A stretch of DNA of 64,000 nt from Pseudomonas eutrophicaquae (GTDB lineage: Bacteria; Pseudomonadota; Gammaproteobacteria; Pseudomonadales; Pseudomonadaceae). Of the stretch, positions 38,101 to 47,718 are shown one piece after another; the first letter of the stretch is position 1, and every line of letters starts with the position of its first letter. The notes under the pieces were generated by a model that searched no databases, was not told the origin of the DNA, and worked only from the letters and a program-made list of their open reading frames with translations. The stretch lies in contig NZ_JAMJEZ010000004.1 of the NCBI RefSeq assembly GCF_023544715.1, positions 62,001 to 126,000 of the forward strand, given 5' to 3'. The translations under genes were made by a program, and so were the position numbers.

Positions 38101-39738
38101 ATGATCCGCATCACCGAACTGTCCCTGCCCCTCGATCACTCACCCGAGGCGCTGCGCCAGGCCATTGTCAAGCGTCTGGGCATCCCGGATGCCGACCTGC
38201 TGAACTTCAGCGTCTTCAAACGCAGCTACGATGCGCGCAAGAAGAACAGCGTCATCCTGTTCATCTACATCATCGACCTTGAAGCCCGCGACGAGGCATC
38301 GATCCTCGCGCGCCTCGCCGATGACCGAAACATCCGCCCGGCCCCGGACACCCACTACTACCCGGTGGCCCAGGCCCCGGACGGTTTGAGCGAGCGGCCG
38401 CTGGTGGTGGGCTTTGGTCCCTGCGGCCTGTTTGCCGCCCTGCTGCTGGCGCAGATGGGCTTCAAGCCGATCGTGCTGGAGCGCGGCAAGGACGTGCGCC
38501 GGCGCACCAAGGACACCTGGGCGCTGTGGCGCAAGAAGACCCTGACCGCCGAATCCAACGTGCAATTCGGCGAGGGCGGTGCCGGCCTGTTCTCCGACGG
38601 CAAGCTCTACAGCCAGATCAAGGACCCGAAGTTCTACGGCCGCAAGGTGATGCACGAATTCGTCCGTGCCGGGGCGCCGGAAGAGATCATGTATGTCAGC
38701 AAGCCGCACATCGGCACCTTCCGCCTGACCGGTGTGGTGTCCACCATGCGCGAGGAGATCATCGCCCTGGGCGGCGAGGTGCGCTTCGAGAGCAAGGTAA
38801 GCGACCTGCTGATCGAGGATGGCCAGCTTGAGGGCGTGGTGCTGGAAAGCGGCGAGCAGCTGCACAGCCGCCATGTGGTGCTGGCGCTCGGCCACAGCTC
38901 GCGCGACACCTTCCGCATGCTGCACCGCCAGGGCGTGTTCCTCGAAGCCAAGCCGTTTGCCGTGGGCTTCCGCATCGAGCACCCGCAGTCGATGATCGAT
39001 CAGGCGCGGCTGGGCAAGTACGCCGGTCATCCGGGGCTCGGTGCCGCCGACTACAAGCTGGTGCACCAGGCCAGCAATGGCCGCGCGGTATACAGCTTCT
39101 GCATGTGCCCGGGCGGCACCGTGGTGGCCGCCACCTCCGAGCCGGAGCGCGTGGTGACCAACGGCATGAGCCAGTACTCGCGCAACGAGCGCAATGCCAA
39201 CGCGGGCATCGTCGTCGGCATCAACCCCGAGCAGGACTTCCCGGGCGGCCCGCTGGCCGGCGTGGAATTCCAGGAGCACCTGGAGTCGCGCGCCTACGAG
39301 CTGGGCGGGCGTGACTACTGCGCACCCGCACAGCTGGTCGGCGACTTTATCCGCGGCGTGCCGTCGCGCGAGTTCGGCGAGGTCGAGCCCTCCTACAAGC
39401 CCGGCGTGCGCCTCGGTGATCTGGCGCCCTCACTGCCGGACTACGCGATCGAGGCGATCCGTGAAGCCCTGCCGGTATTTGGCAAGCAGATCCGCGGCTT
39501 TGACTGTGACGATGCGGTCCTGACCGGCATTGAGACCCGCACCAGCTCGCCGGTGCGCATCACCCGCGACCCGGAAACCCTGCAGAGCCTCAACCTGCGC
39601 GGCCTGTACCCGGCCGGCGAAGGGGCCGGTTACGCAGGCGGCATCCTCTCGGCAGGGGTAGACGGCATCAAGGTCGCCGAAGCGGTCGCCCGCTCGATGC
39701 TGGCCGCGCTCGAAGCAGCCCCCGTGCAGAGCCATTGA
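38101..39738 (+). CDS. FAD-dependent dehydrogenase (COG2509 type)
   Basis: 545 residues. An N-terminal alpha/beta region (about 1-85) precedes a Rossmann FAD-binding motif VVGFGPCGLFAALLLAQMGF. NVQFGEGGAGLFSDGKLYSQI and the C-terminal GLYPAGEGAGYAGGILSAGVDGIKVAEAV are typical of the COG2509 family of NAD(P)/FAD-dependent oxidoreductases. The substrate is unknown. The ATG at 38101 starts MIRITELSLPLDH, the family N-terminus; ten codons of in-frame sequence upstream look non-coding. It ends 11 bases before a SpoU methyltransferase gene, probably one transcript. Confidence 0.88.
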   Translation: MIRITELSLPLDHSPEALRQAIVKRLGIPDADLLNFSVFKRSYDARKKNSVILFIYIIDLEARDEASILARLADDRNIRPAPDTHYYPVAQAPDGLSERPLVVGFGPCGLFAALLLAQMGFKPIVLERGKDVRRRTKDTWALWRKKTLTAESNVQFGEGGAGLFSDGKLYSQIKDPKFYGRKVMHEFVRAGAPEEIMYVSKPHIGTFRLTGVVSTMREEIIALGGEVRFESKVSDLLIEDGQLEGVVLESGEQLHSRHVVLALGHSSRDTFRMLHRQGVFLEAKPFAVGFRIEHPQSMIDQARLGKYAGHPGLGAADYKLVHQASNGRAVYSFCMCPGGTVVAATSEPERVVTNGMSQYSRNERNANAGIVVGINPEQDFPGGPLAGVEFQEHLESRAYELGGRDYCAPAQLVGDFIRGVPSREFGEVEPSYKPGVRLGDLAPSLPDYAIEAIREALPVFGKQIRGFDCDDAVLTGIETRTSSPVRITRDPETLQSLNLRGLYPAGEGAGYAGGILSAGVDGIKVAEAVARSMLAALEAAPVQSH

Positions 39739-39749
39739 GTGCCGATCTG

Positions 39750-40481
39750 ATGAAACTCGACGACATCAAGAAGCTACAGCAGAAGAAGTACCGGAGCGAG
39801 TTCGGGCATTTTCTGGTCGAAGGCGAGCACCTGCTGCTGGAGTTGTACAAGGCCGCAGCGCACGACCCACGCCTGCTGCGCAGCCAGTTGTACGTGACCG
39901 CTGCGTATGAGCATTGGCCCAGCCCGCTGCGCCGTCACCTGATCACTGATCGGCAGATGGCGCAGATTGCAGGCACCCAGACCCCGCAAGGGATTCTGGC
40001 CGTGGTGCCGCTGCCGGATGCCGGCACGCCAGCCGGCGCCCCGGCGGCAGGTGAGCGCGCCATCTACCTGCATGAAATCCAGGACCCCGGCAACCTTGGC
40101 ACCATCCTGCGTAGCCTGGCCTGGTTCGGCGGTTTTCGCTGCCTGCTGAGCCCGGGCAGTGTCGATCCATACAACCCCAAGGTAGTGCGCGCCAGCATGG
40201 GCGCGATCTTCCACACCCCGCTGGAGCTGGAGGTGACGCTGGAGGCACTGCACGCGCGCTTCCCACGGATTGCCTGCCTGGACATGCAGGGTGAGCCTGT
40301 GCAGTCCGCGGCATTTCGCGACTTTGATTGCTACCTGTTCGGTAACGAAGCCCGCGGCGTGCCCCGCGAGCAGCTCGCTGCACTCGGCGCCCGGCCCTTC
40401 ACGATTGGCGGCTGCGGCAGCATCGAGTCACTGAACCTGGCCTCGACGGTCAGCCTGTGTGCGTATGAGTTGAGTCGCTAA
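39750..40481 (+). CDS. TrmH/SpoU-family RNA 2'-O-methyltransferase
   Basis: 243 residues. An N-terminal substrate-binding region (KKYRSEFGHFLVEGEHLLLELY) precedes a SPOUT domain with motif 1 LHEIQDPGNLGTILRS, motif 2 LFGNEARGVP and motif 3 SIESLNLASTVSLCAYE, which form the knotted SAM site. The target nucleotide (tRNA or rRNA) cannot be assigned. The ATG at 39750 is preferred; a TTG five codons earlier overlaps the preceding stop and is an alternative. Expected to be co-transcribed with the FAD-dependent dehydrogenase. Confidence 0.9.
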   Translation: MKLDDIKKLQQKKYRSEFGHFLVEGEHLLLELYKAAAHDPRLLRSQLYVTAAYEHWPSPLRRHLITDRQMAQIAGTQTPQGILAVVPLPDAGTPAGAPAAGERAIYLHEIQDPGNLGTILRSLAWFGGFRCLLSPGSVDPYNPKVVRASMGAIFHTPLELEVTLEALHARFPRIACLDMQGEPVQSAAFRDFDCYLFGNEARGVPREQLAALGARPFTIGGCGSIESLNLASTVSLCAYELSR

Positions 40482-40807
40482 GGCGTTCGTTGCACCACCA
40501 CATACCCCGCTTCGACCTCGCGGCGGAAAGCCTCAGGAATCTGCGCCCAGTCGACCACCTGGACAATGATCGGCAGGTTGCTGTCGGAGAAGGCTTCACG
40601 AAGTGCGCCGAGGCGGGTATCTGGCTGATCGGGCGCCGCAGGATGGCTCAGCACCAGATCAAGGTCACTGGCTTCGTAGCTGCCGCCGTTCACCCGGCTG
40701 CCATAGGCCCAGACCTCAGCATCAGCCACATGCTGGCGCAGAATCTGCTGCACCATCGCCAAATAGCGCGGTGGCAGTTCTAGCTGCTTGCGATCAAGCC
40801 TGGGCAT
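40478..40807 (-). CDS. mntA: MntA-type nucleotidyltransferase antitoxin
   Basis: 109 residues. The minimal nucleotidyltransferase motif GS-X10-DXD is exact: G36-S37 then D48-L-D50, in YGSRVNGGSYEASDLDL. In studied HepT/MntA systems this protein transfers AMP units onto a tyrosine of the toxin and so silences it. Its ATG (40805-40807) lies inside the 3' end of the toxin gene, overlapping by 14 bases, so the two are translationally coupled, toxin first. Its end overlaps the convergent SpoU gene end by four bases. Confidence 0.88.
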   Translation of the reverse strand: MPRLDRKQLELPPRYLAMVQQILRQHVADAEVWAYGSRVNGGSYEASDLDLVLSHPAAPDQPDTRLGALREAFSDSNLPIIVQVVDWAQIPEAFRREVEAGYVVVQRTP

Positions 40808-41240
40808 GCTCGCTGTCCTTACCGAGCCGGTCATCTAGCACCGCGGCCAGTTCGCTGACATCGTCGAGAAAGGCCGGTAGCAGTACCAGTGTTTCCTTGG
40901 CGAAGCCCTCGCCATAGTCGTGGGCGGTATTGTTGCGATTGTCGCGGTAGGCAAACCAGCGCTCCACCGCCTCAACACCCATCAGCCCGTGGCTGGCAGC
41001 CAGCCGCAAGACATCCTTGATCGGCAAGTCATTGAGCTTGCGCGCGCCATGACCAAATTCGCGTAATGCCTTGCGCAACAGCTTGAAGGCTGTTTCCTGA
41101 ACCAGCTCGTAACCCTTGACAATGGCATTGCGGAAAACCTCCTGCTCGATGCTGCCAGGTTCAGCACGGGCATACAGGTCGAGGGAGGAGCGCAAGGTGC
41201 GGATACAGCGCTCAAGGTGCTCGGTATTCAGATAGATCAC
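40794..41240 (-). CDS. hepT: HepT-type HEPN ribonuclease toxin
   Basis: 148-residue all-helical HEPN protein (HI0074 or nucleotidyltransferase substrate-binding family). The active-site motif RX4HXY is complete as R102-NNTA-H107-D-Y109, the tyrosine being the residue AMPylated by MntA in known systems. GTG at 41238-41240 is chosen as start because GGAGGAG lies six bases upstream; an ATG 16 codons earlier has no ribosome site and a non-conserved extension. Four 60-base blocks counted by hand gave 138 G+C of 240, below neighbouring genes, so it was probably acquired by transfer. Confidence 0.88.
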   Translation of the reverse strand: MIYLNTEHLERCIRTLRSSLDLYARAEPGSIEQEVFRNAIVKGYELVQETAFKLLRKALREFGHGARKLNDLPIKDVLRLAASHGLMGVEAVERWFAYRDNRNNTAHDYGEGFAKETLVLLPAFLDDVSELAAVLDDRLGKDSEHAQA

Positions 41241-41299
41241 CGCTGGACTCCTCCGAAAAAGCCTATGCAGGGCATGAGTGGTTGCCATGACGACCACGC

Positions 41300-41326
41300 C
41301 AGGTCGCTCGCCCACAGAGCGACCTG
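41300..41326. terminator. Hairpin between the ccm operon end and the HepT/MntA module
   Basis: Perfect ten-pair stem CAGGTCGCTC (41300-41309) with GAGCGACCTG (41317-41326). It lies 34 bases past the ccmI stop on the minus strand. There is no clear T-run, but its position fits transcription termination of the ccm operon. Confidence 0.5.
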
Positions 41327-41360
41327 ACGTTGTGCCGGGACATTACCCGCTGCCGTAAAC

Positions 41361-42566
41361 CTACCGCACCTCAGGCGTATCAATCACCAGCACCTGGGTG
41401 CTGCTCTCAGCGGTCTTGACCGGTGGCAGGTCGCCGAACCACTCCCCTTCAGTCGGGCTGCCGGCGCGGGAGATGCGCGCGACCAGCTGCACTTCGGGGA
41501 AGCCGGAGAGCTTGAGCTGCGGCATCATCGCATCACTGTCGGAGAGGCTGACCTCCGCCGGCAGGTCCGCCACCGTCAGGCGCTTGGCTGCCAGCGGCAT
41601 CGGCGGGCCGGAGGCGGCGCGGGCAAAGACGAACACCGTATCGCCCGGCTGCACCTTGTCAGCCAGCTCAGCAGCCAGGCTGACCTTGACCTTCAGTTCC
41701 ACCGCTGGCACCGCCGCCGCAGGCTCCGGTACAGACTCACCACGGGCAATCAGCTCCTCGCGGGCGCGGGCGATGCCGCCCTCGATGGCGGCGCGGGATG
41801 GATCATTGGCCGCCAGCAGCGCCGCCAGCCGCCCCCAGTATTCGATGGCCTCGGCAAAGCGCTGCTCCTCAAAGGCAGCCACGCCGAACAGGCCGAGCAC
41901 GGTCACATCCTGAGGGTCCTGCGCGAGCACTTCCTCACCCAGCTGACGGATTTCCGCGGTCAGGCGCTGGTTGCCGGCAAAGTACAGCGCCTGCGCCCAC
42001 TGGGCGAGCAGCTCAGGATGCCGGCCAGCCTTGTCAACGGCCTGGGCAAAGGCACCCGCGGCCTGCTGTGGACGCTGCTGGCTCATGTAACTGCGCCCAA
42101 GGAAGTACCAGGCCTCAGCGTTATCCGGCTGCGCCTTGACCGTTGCCTCCAGGCGCGCCACCGCCTCTTCCAGGGTCTGCGGCGCCTGGGCCATCTCCTG
42201 ACGCAGCGTGAGCGCAGCGCTGGCCCCCCACTGCAGATAAAGGCCGGCGGCCACCACCGGCAATAGCAGGCTCAGTGCCAGCGGCAGCCAGCGCCCGAGC
42301 GGGCTGCGCACCTGCAAACCGCCCTTTTCGGTATCAGCCAGCAGCTCGCGGGCCGCCTCGCTGCGGCCCTGCTCCAGCTGGGTGCTGTCCAGCGCGCCAG
42401 CCGCATACTGGGCATCCAGCTCGGTAATGCGCTCCTGATAGAGCGCTACATTGAGGGCAGTGCGGTCTTCTTCAGCCTGCGCGCGTTGGCCGCGCAGTAC
42501 AGGAATCAGCAACAGGGCGAGGGCCGCCAGTAGCAGAACGGCGGCAGCCAGCCAGAACGTGGTCAT
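41361..42566 (-). CDS. ccmI: Cytochrome c maturation protein CcmI (CycH)
   Basis: 401 residues. Two N-terminal membrane helices (about 4-24 and 96-113) flank a cytoplasmic loop with the leucine-rich ALYQERITELDAQYAAGALD. A periplasmic TPR region (about 135-270: NAEAWYFLGRSYMSQQRPQQAAGAFAQ) follows, then a C-terminal beta domain. CcmI holds apocytochrome c for haem ligation with CcmF and CcmH. Its ATG overlaps the ccmH stop. It is the last gene of the ccmABCDEFGHI operon and is followed by a hairpin. Confidence 0.95.
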   Translation of the reverse strand: MTTFWLAAAVLLLAALALLLIPVLRGQRAQAEEDRTALNVALYQERITELDAQYAAGALDSTQLEQGRSEAARELLADTEKGGLQVRSPLGRWLPLALSLLLPVVAAGLYLQWGASAALTLRQEMAQAPQTLEEAVARLEATVKAQPDNAEAWYFLGRSYMSQQRPQQAAGAFAQAVDKAGRHPELLAQWAQALYFAGNQRLTAEIRQLGEEVLAQDPQDVTVLGLFGVAAFEEQRFAEAIEYWGRLAALLAANDPSRAAIEGGIARAREELIARGESVPEPAAAVPAVELKVKVSLAAELADKVQPGDTVFVFARAASGPPMPLAAKRLTVADLPAEVSLSDSDAMMPQLKLSGFPEVQLVARISRAGSPTEGEWFGDLPPVKTAESSTQVLVIDTPEVR

Positions 42567-43054
42567 CAGCGATCAGCCTTGTGGTTGAGCAGGTGGTCGA
42601 GGCGCGCACGCTCCTCGGCGGAAAGATCATGGGCTGCCGGCGCTGCGGCCCCCGCGGCACTGGCGCGGCGCCGACGTAGGACGATGCCGCCCAGCACCAG
42701 CAGGCCACCGCCCAGCATCAGCCAGGGCCCGTACCAGAGCAGCCAGGTGCGCGCATTGACCGGCGGGCGATAGCGCACGAAGTCACCGTAGCGATCGACC
42801 AGGTAATCGACGATCTGCTCGTTGCTCTGCCCCTCGCCGAGCATGCGGAAGATCTCGCGGCGCAGATCCATGGCGATCGGCGCATCCGAATCAGCAATGT
42901 TCTGGTTCTGGCATTTCGGGCAGCGCAGCTCCTCGACCAGCGTGCGATAGCGGGCGCGCTCGGCGTCATCCCGAAACTCGTAGGTATCCACTGCCGCCTG
43001 GGCGCTGAGCAGCACGCCCAGCCCCAGACTGGCAGCCAGCAGGATGTGCTTCAT
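42566..43054 (-). CDS. ccmH: Cytochrome c maturation protein CcmH (thiol oxidoreductase)
   Basis: 162 residues. Signal peptide (about 1-20), a small periplasmic domain with LRCPKC (C45, C48) and QNQNIADSDAPIA, then a single membrane helix (about 103-125). It keeps apocytochrome c cysteines reduced for haem attachment, acting with CcmG and CcmI. The ATG (complement of 43052-43054) overlaps the ccmG stop as ATGA. The length is that of the short CcmH (CcmH/CycL) found where CcmI is separate. Confidence 0.96.
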   Translation of the reverse strand: MKHILLAASLGLGVLLSAQAAVDTYEFRDDAERARYRTLVEELRCPKCQNQNIADSDAPIAMDLRREIFRMLGEGQSNEQIVDYLVDRYGDFVRYRPPVNARTWLLWYGPWLMLGGGLLVLGGIVLRRRRASAAGAAAPAAHDLSAEERARLDHLLNHKADR

Positions 43055-43593
43055 TGGCCAGCCTCATCGAGCAATGCGCGGTACAGCGGCGCCAGTTGTT
43101 CACGCCAGACGCGCTCATCGATGGCCCCGACGTACTTGTGACGGACGATGCCGTCCTTGTCGAGCAGGAAGGTTTCCGGCGCGCCATAGACACCCAGGTT
43201 GATGCCGAGGCTGCCTTGCGGATCCGCAACGTTCAGGCGATACGGATTGCCCAGCTGGGCCAGCCAGCGCCGCGCCAGCTCGCTGTCATCCTTGTAGTTG
43301 ACGCCATACACCAGCACGCCTTGAGCGGCCAGACGGTTGAGCATTTCGTGCTCGTCGCGGCAGGTCGGGCACCAGGTGGCCCAGACATTGAGCAGCGCCG
43401 GCTGGCCCCGCAGATCCTCGGCACGCACAGTGCGCTGCGGGTCTTCCAGTGAGGGCAGCGCAAAGCTCGGCAGCGGCTTGCCGATCATCGTCGAGCCGAT
43501 GTCACGGGGATCCAAAAACAGCCCCTTGTAGAGCAGGCCCGCCAGCACCAGAAAGCCCAGCAGCGGCAGGATCAGCAGCAGGCGACGGTTCAT
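43051..43593 (-). CDS. ccmG: Thiol:disulfide interchange protein CcmG (DsbE)
   Basis: 180 residues. N-terminal membrane anchor (about 5-25) and a periplasmic thioredoxin fold with NVWATWCPTCRDE (C75, C78). YGAPETFLLDKDG contains the cis-proline region and the GVYGAPET loop typical of CcmG. It passes electrons from DsbD/CcdA towards apocytochrome c. The ATG at 43591-43593 overlaps the ccmF stop by four bases; a long in-frame extension into ccmF is rejected. Confidence 0.97.
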   Translation of the reverse strand: MNRRLLLILPLLGFLVLAGLLYKGLFLDPRDIGSTMIGKPLPSFALPSLEDPQRTVRAEDLRGQPALLNVWATWCPTCRDEHEMLNRLAAQGVLVYGVNYKDDSELARRWLAQLGNPYRLNVADPQGSLGINLGVYGAPETFLLDKDGIVRHKYVGAIDERVWREQLAPLYRALLDEAGQ

Positions 43594-45560
43594 GCGCGCA
43601 CCTCGCCGCCCAGCGCTTCGCTGACCCGCGTGCGGACCTTGACCCGGTAGCGGCGATCCAGCGCGGCCAGCAGACCACCGAAGGCCATCATCAGCCCGCC
43701 CAGCCAGATCCAGCGCACATAGGGTTTGACGTGCAGGCGCACGGCCCACGCCCCCTCATCCAGCGGCTCGCCCAGCGCAACATACAGGTCACGCCAGAAA
43801 CCGGCATCGATGCCCGCCTCGGTCATCGGCATCTGCTGCACGGTGTACAGACGCTTCTCGGGATAGAGCACGGCAATCTCGCGGCCCGCCTCGATCACCC
43901 GCACGGTGGCCTTGTCAGCGGTGTAGTTGGGGCCTTGATGAGGACGGGCACCCTCGAAGACGAACTGATAGCCACCCAGCTCCGCCGATTCGCCCGGCGC
44001 CATGCGCAGGTCACGTTCGACGGTGTACTGGCTGGACAGCACCACCCCCAGCGCACAGACCGCGATTCCGACATGCGCCATCTGCATGCCCCAGTAACTG
44101 CGCGACAGAACCGGCAGGCCCTTGAGCAGCCCCTTGTGGCGGGTCTTGTCGAGGATGTCACGCACACCGGTCAGCACCACCCAGGCACTCAGCAGCGTGG
44201 TGGCCAGGACGGCCCAGTGGAAGTCGCCCAGCAGCCAGGCGGCGACAAAGCCGAGCACAGCAGCCAGTACCAGCACCGGACGGAGCATGCCGCCCAGCCA
44301 GCGCACCGGGGTGTCCTTCCAGCGCACCAGCACGCCGATGCCAAGGGTCAGCATCAGCAAGGCCATCAGTGGCAGGAACAGCGCATTGAAGTACGGCGGG
44401 CCGACCGAGAGCTTGGCGCCGGTCAGGGCATCGAGTGCCAGCGGATAGAGGGTGCCGAGCAGGATGGTCGCGCAGGACACCACCAGGATCAGGTTGTTGG
44501 CCAGCAGCAGCGTCTCCCGCGACCACAGGGCAAAGCCCACCTGACTCTTGACCACCGGCGCGCGCAGGGCAAACAGCGCCAGCGAGCTGCCGACCACGCA
44601 GAGCAGGAAGATCAGGATGAAGGTGCCACGCTCAGGGTCATTGGCAAAGGCATGCACCGAAGTCAGCACGCCGGAGCGCACCAGGAAGGTGCCGAGCAGG
44701 CTCAGCGAGAAGGCGGCAATCGCCAGCAGCACGGTCCAGCTCTTGAACACGCCGCGCTTCTCCGTCACCGCCAGCGAGTGGATCAGCGCAGTGGCCACCA
44801 GCCAGGGCATGAACGAGGCATTCTCGACCGGGTCCCAGAACCACCAGCCACCCCAGCCCAGCTCGTAATAGGCCCACCAGGAACCGAGCACGATGCCGAT
44901 GCCGAGGAACGACCAAGCCACGATGGTCCACGGCCGCGACCAGCGCGCCCAGGCAGCGTCCAGACGCCCACCCAGCAGCGCCGCGATGGCGAAGGCAAAT
45001 GCCACCGACAACCCGACATAACCCATGTAGAGCATCGGCGGATGCACGATCAGGCCGAAGTCCTGCAGCAGCGGGTTGAGGTCCCGACCATCGGCCGGGG
45101 CATTGGGCAGCAGGCGCTCGAACGGGTTGGAGGTGATGATCATGAACAGCAGGAAGCCGACACTGATCAGGCCCATCACGCCCAGCACCCGGGCCAGCAT
45201 CTCCTCCGGCAATTGGCGCGACAGCACCGCCACGGCAAAGGTCCAGCCAGCCATGATCAACGCCCAGAGCAGCAGCGAGCCCTCATGCGCGCCCCAAACC
45301 GCACTGATCTTGTAGAACCAGGGCAGCGCCGAGTTGGAGTTGCTGGCCACATAGGCCACCGAGAAATCATCGATCAGGAAGGCATGGGTCAGGCAGATGA
45401 AAGCAAACAGCAGGAAGCCGAACTGCCCCCAAGCCGCCGGCTGGGCCAGCCCCATCCACAGGCGGTCACCGCGCCAGGCACCGATCAGCGGCAGGGTGCC
45501 CTGCACCACCGCCAGGCACAGGGCGAGAATCATGGCCAGATGGCCGAGCTCGGGGATCAT
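43590..45560 (-). CDS. ccmF: Cytochrome c haem lyase subunit CcmF
   Basis: 656-residue integral membrane protein with about 15 helices. The tryptophan-rich haem-handling motif is [19 protein letters not shown]. Conserved histidines occur around it ([31 protein letters not shown]). It receives haem from holo-CcmE and ligates it to apocytochrome c with CcmH and CcmI. The length is normal. Both ends overlap neighbours by four bases (ccmE upstream, ccmG downstream), indicating tight translational coupling. Confidence 0.97.
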   Translation of the reverse strand: MIPELGHLAMILALCLAVVQGTLPLIGAWRGDRLWMGLAQPAAWGQFGFLLFAFICLTHAFLIDDFSVAYVASNSNSALPWFYKISAVWGAHEGSLLLWALIMAGWTFAVAVLSRQLPEEMLARVLGVMGLISVGFLLFMIITSNPFERLLPNAPADGRDLNPLLQDFGLIVHPPMLYMGYVGLSVAFAFAIAALLGGRLDAAWARWSRPWTIVAWSFLGIGIVLGSWWAYYELGWGGWWFWDPVENASFMPWLVATALIHSLAVTEKRGVFKSWTVLLAIAAFSLSLLGTFLVRSGVLTSVHAFANDPERGTFILIFLLCVVGSSLALFALRAPVVKSQVGFALWSRETLLLANNLILVVSCATILLGTLYPLALDALTGAKLSVGPPYFNALFLPLMALLMLTLGIGVLVRWKDTPVRWLGGMLRPVLVLAAVLGFVAAWLLGDFHWAVLATTLLSAWVVLTGVRDILDKTRHKGLLKGLPVLSRSYWGMQMAHVGIAVCALGVVLSSQYTVERDLRMAPGESAELGGYQFVFEGARPHQGPNYTADKATVRVIEAGREIAVLYPEKRLYTVQQMPMTEAGIDAGFWRDLYVALGEPLDEGAWAVRLHVKPYVRWIWLGGLMMAFGGLLAALDRRYRVKVRTRVSEALGGEVRA

Positions 45561-46120
45561 TGCTCATCTCCTTGCGAGGAGGACGGTTGCTGGGCCGCAT
45601 CCTGCACCTTTGTACCGGTGGCGTCCTGCCCGGCTGCAGACGGTTTGCTGGCACCGTAGTTGCCGTAGGCGCTGCCCGCAGCGGCCCCGCCTTGCTGGCT
45701 GGCTTTCTCCAGGGCCTGGGTGACTTCCGGCGGCATGTAGTTCTCGTCGTGCTTGGCCAGCACCTCGTCGGCAATCAGCACGCCGTCCGCGTTCAGCCGA
45801 CCGAGGGCGACGATGCCCTGCCCTTCACGGAACAGGTCCGGGAGGATGCCGCTATAGCGGATGGTCACATCGGCGGCGTAGTCGGTGACCACAAAGTCCA
45901 CCTCCAGCGAATCACGGGAGCGGCTCACCGAGCCCTCCTTGACCATGCCGCCGGCGCGGATCCGCGCACCGTCCGGCACCTCGCCAGCCGCGATCTGGGT
46001 GGGCGTGTAAAACAGGTTGATGTTCTGCTGCAGGGCGCTGAGCGCCAGCCCCACGGCCACGGCCAGGCCTGTGAGCAGGCCGAGGATGATGAACAGGCGC
46101 TTCTTGCGCTGCGGATTCAT
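45557..46120 (-). CDS. ccmE: Haem chaperone CcmE
   Basis: 187 residues. N-terminal signal anchor (about 8-29) then a periplasmic OB fold. Haem is bound covalently to the histidine of the HXXXY motif, here H124-DEN-Y128 in [12 protein letters not shown]. The C-terminal 50 residues are Ala/Gly/Ser/Gln-rich and presumably flexible, somewhat longer than usual. The ATG at 46118-46120 overlaps the ccmD stop. It carries haem from CcmC to CcmF. Confidence 0.97.
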   Translation of the reverse strand: MNPQRKKRLFIILGLLTGLAVAVGLALSALQQNINLFYTPTQIAAGEVPDGARIRAGGMVKEGSVSRSRDSLEVDFVVTDYAADVTIRYSGILPDLFREGQGIVALGRLNADGVLIADEVLAKHDENYMPPEVTQALEKASQQGGAAAGSAYGNYGASKPSAAGQDATGTKVQDAAQQPSSSQGDEQ

Positions 46121-46293
46121 TGCTTGCCCTCCCGGCGCAGACGACGCGCCTCTTGCTGCAGGTAGCGGCGGCGTGCCAGAAGCGGCAGCACCACATTGAG
46201 TGCCAGGACCGCCAGGCTGACGGCAAAGCAGGTCCATACGTACACGCCATGCTTGCCCATGGCGAGAAAATCGCTAAAGGATTCAAAACTCAC
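46117..46293 (-). CDS. ccmD: Haem exporter accessory protein CcmD
   Basis: 58-residue membrane peptide, [20 protein letters not shown] at the N-terminus, one helix (about 17-40) and a basic C-terminus ([18 protein letters not shown]). CcmD releases holo-CcmE from the CcmABC complex. The start is GTG (46291-46293), overlapping the ccmC stop as GTGA; the stop overlaps the ccmE ATG. The [12 protein letters not shown] signature is diagnostic. It is easily missed because of its size and non-ATG start. Confidence 0.93.
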   Translation of the reverse strand: MSFESFSDFLAMGKHGVYVWTCFAVSLAVLALNVVLPLLARRRYLQQEARRLRREGKQ

Positions 46294-47033
46294 AGATGGC
46301 GCTCCACTTCGGCTTTGACCCAGCTGGCTCGTGCCTCGCGGCGCAGCACCTCAAGGCGCATGCGCAGCAGCAGGCTGACGGCAAAGAAGGCATAGAACCC
46401 CAGCACCATGATCAGCAGCGGAATCCACATCTCCGGCGGCATGGCGGGCTTTTCGGTGATGGTGAAGGTGGCCGGCTGGTGCAGGGTGTTCCACCACTCC
46501 ACCGAGTACTTGATGATCGGGATATTGATCACCCCAACAATCGACAGCACCGCACAGGCCTTGGCGGCGCTGTCACGATTGCTGATCGACTGGCCGAGGG
46601 CAATCACCCCGAAGTACAGAAACAGCAGGATCAGCATCGACGTCAGGCGGGCATCCCAGACCCAGTACGAGCCCCAAGTCGGCTTGCCCCAGATCGCGCC
46701 GGTGAACAGGGCGATGAAGGTCATCCAGGCGCCGATCGGTGCGGCGCACTGCAGGGCCACATCCGCCAGCTTCATCTTCCACACTAGGCCAACGATGCCG
46801 GCCACCGCCAGCATGATGTAGCAGGACTGGGCAAGGAAGGCTGCCGGGACGTGGATATAGATGATGCGGAAACTGTTGCCCTGCTGGTAATCCGGCGGTG
46901 CAAAAGCCAGTCCCCAGACCAGCCCCACCGCCAGCAGCAGCACGGTCGCCACCGACAGCCAGGGCAGCCAGCGACCGCTGATGTCGTAGAACCACTTGGG
47001 CGAACCCAGCTTGTGAAACCATGTCCAGTTCAT
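46290..47033 (-). CDS. ccmC: Haem transporter/attachment protein CcmC
   Basis: 247 residues with six membrane helices. The haem-handling motif is [13 protein letters not shown], and conserved histidine IYIHVPAAF lies before it. CcmC loads haem onto CcmE. The ATG at 47033 ([19 protein letters not shown]) is chosen as it begins the family N-terminus and has AAGTGAG upstream; a GTG at 47045, right after the ccmB stop, is a possible alternative giving four more residues. Confidence 0.96.
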   Translation of the reverse strand: MNWTWFHKLGSPKWFYDISGRWLPWLSVATVLLLAVGLVWGLAFAPPDYQQGNSFRIIYIHVPAAFLAQSCYIMLAVAGIVGLVWKMKLADVALQCAAPIGAWMTFIALFTGAIWGKPTWGSYWVWDARLTSMLILLFLYFGVIALGQSISNRDSAAKACAVLSIVGVINIPIIKYSVEWWNTLHQPATFTITEKPAMPPEMWIPLLIMVLGFYAFFAVSLLLRMRLEVLRREARASWVKAEVERHL

Positions 47034-47046
47034 GGGAATGCTCACT

Positions 47047-47718
47047 TCATTCGCCGACGCTGATCTTCAGGCCGGCTGCGATGGCAAGGGGAGTCAGGGT
47101 CACGGCCAGCGCCGTCAGGCTGGCCAGCCAGAGCAGGTGGCCTGCGGCCGGCAGGCCTTGCAGGGCTGCCTGCAGCGCGCCGCTGCCAAGGATCAGCACC
47201 GGGATGTACAGCGGCAGGATCAGCAGCGCCAGCAGCAGACCACCGCGCTTGAGGCCCACGGTCAGCGCCGCACCGACCGCGCCCAGCAGGCTCAGGATCG
47301 GCGTGCCAAGGAGCAGCGTGGCCAGCAGCACCGGCAGGCAGCGTCCGGGCAGGCCCAGCATCAATGCCAAAAGCGGCGCCAGCAGTACCAGGCTCAGGCC
47401 ACAGAGCAGCCAGTGTGCCAGCACCTTGGCCAGAACCAGAAGAGGCAGCGGGTGCGGCGAAAGGACCCACTGCTCAAGCGAGCCGTCCTCAAAATCACTG
47501 CGAAACAGTCCATCCAACGACAGCAAGACTGCCAGAAGCGCCGCAACCCAGAGCAGCCCTGGCGAGAGGGTCTGCAGCTGCTGGCTCTCGGGGCCGACGG
47601 CCAGCGGGAACAGGGCAATGACGATGGCGAAGAACACCAGCGGGTTGAGTAGCTCGGCCGGACGGCGAAACAGCAGGCGCGTCTCGCGCACCAGCAGCTG
47701 TGTGAAGACGTTACTCAC
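47047..47718 (-). CDS. ccmB: Haem ABC exporter membrane subunit CcmB
   Basis: 223-residue permease with six hydrophobic helices. The N-terminus [26 protein letters not shown] and the [35 protein letters not shown] stretch are typical. With CcmA and CcmC it forms the complex that releases haem-CcmE by ATP hydrolysis. The start is GTG (47716-47718) and overlaps the ccmA stop by eight bases. Confidence 0.96.
   Translation of the reverse strand: MSNVFTQLLVRETRLLFRRPAELLNPLVFFAIVIALFPLAVGPESQQLQTLSPGLLWVAALLAVLLSLDGLFRSDFEDGSLEQWVLSPHPLPLLVLAKVLAHWLLCGLSLVLLAPLLALMLGLPGRCLPVLLATLLLGTPILSLLGAVGAALTVGLKRGGLLLALLILPLYIPVLILGSGALQAALQGLPAAGHLLWLASLTALAVTLTPLAIAAGLKISVGE

Noticed and set aside
43449-45659. 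736-codon open frame on the plus strand opposite ccmF
   Set aside because: Antisense shadow rich in Gln, His and Arg; ccmF motifs and operon overlaps support the other strand.
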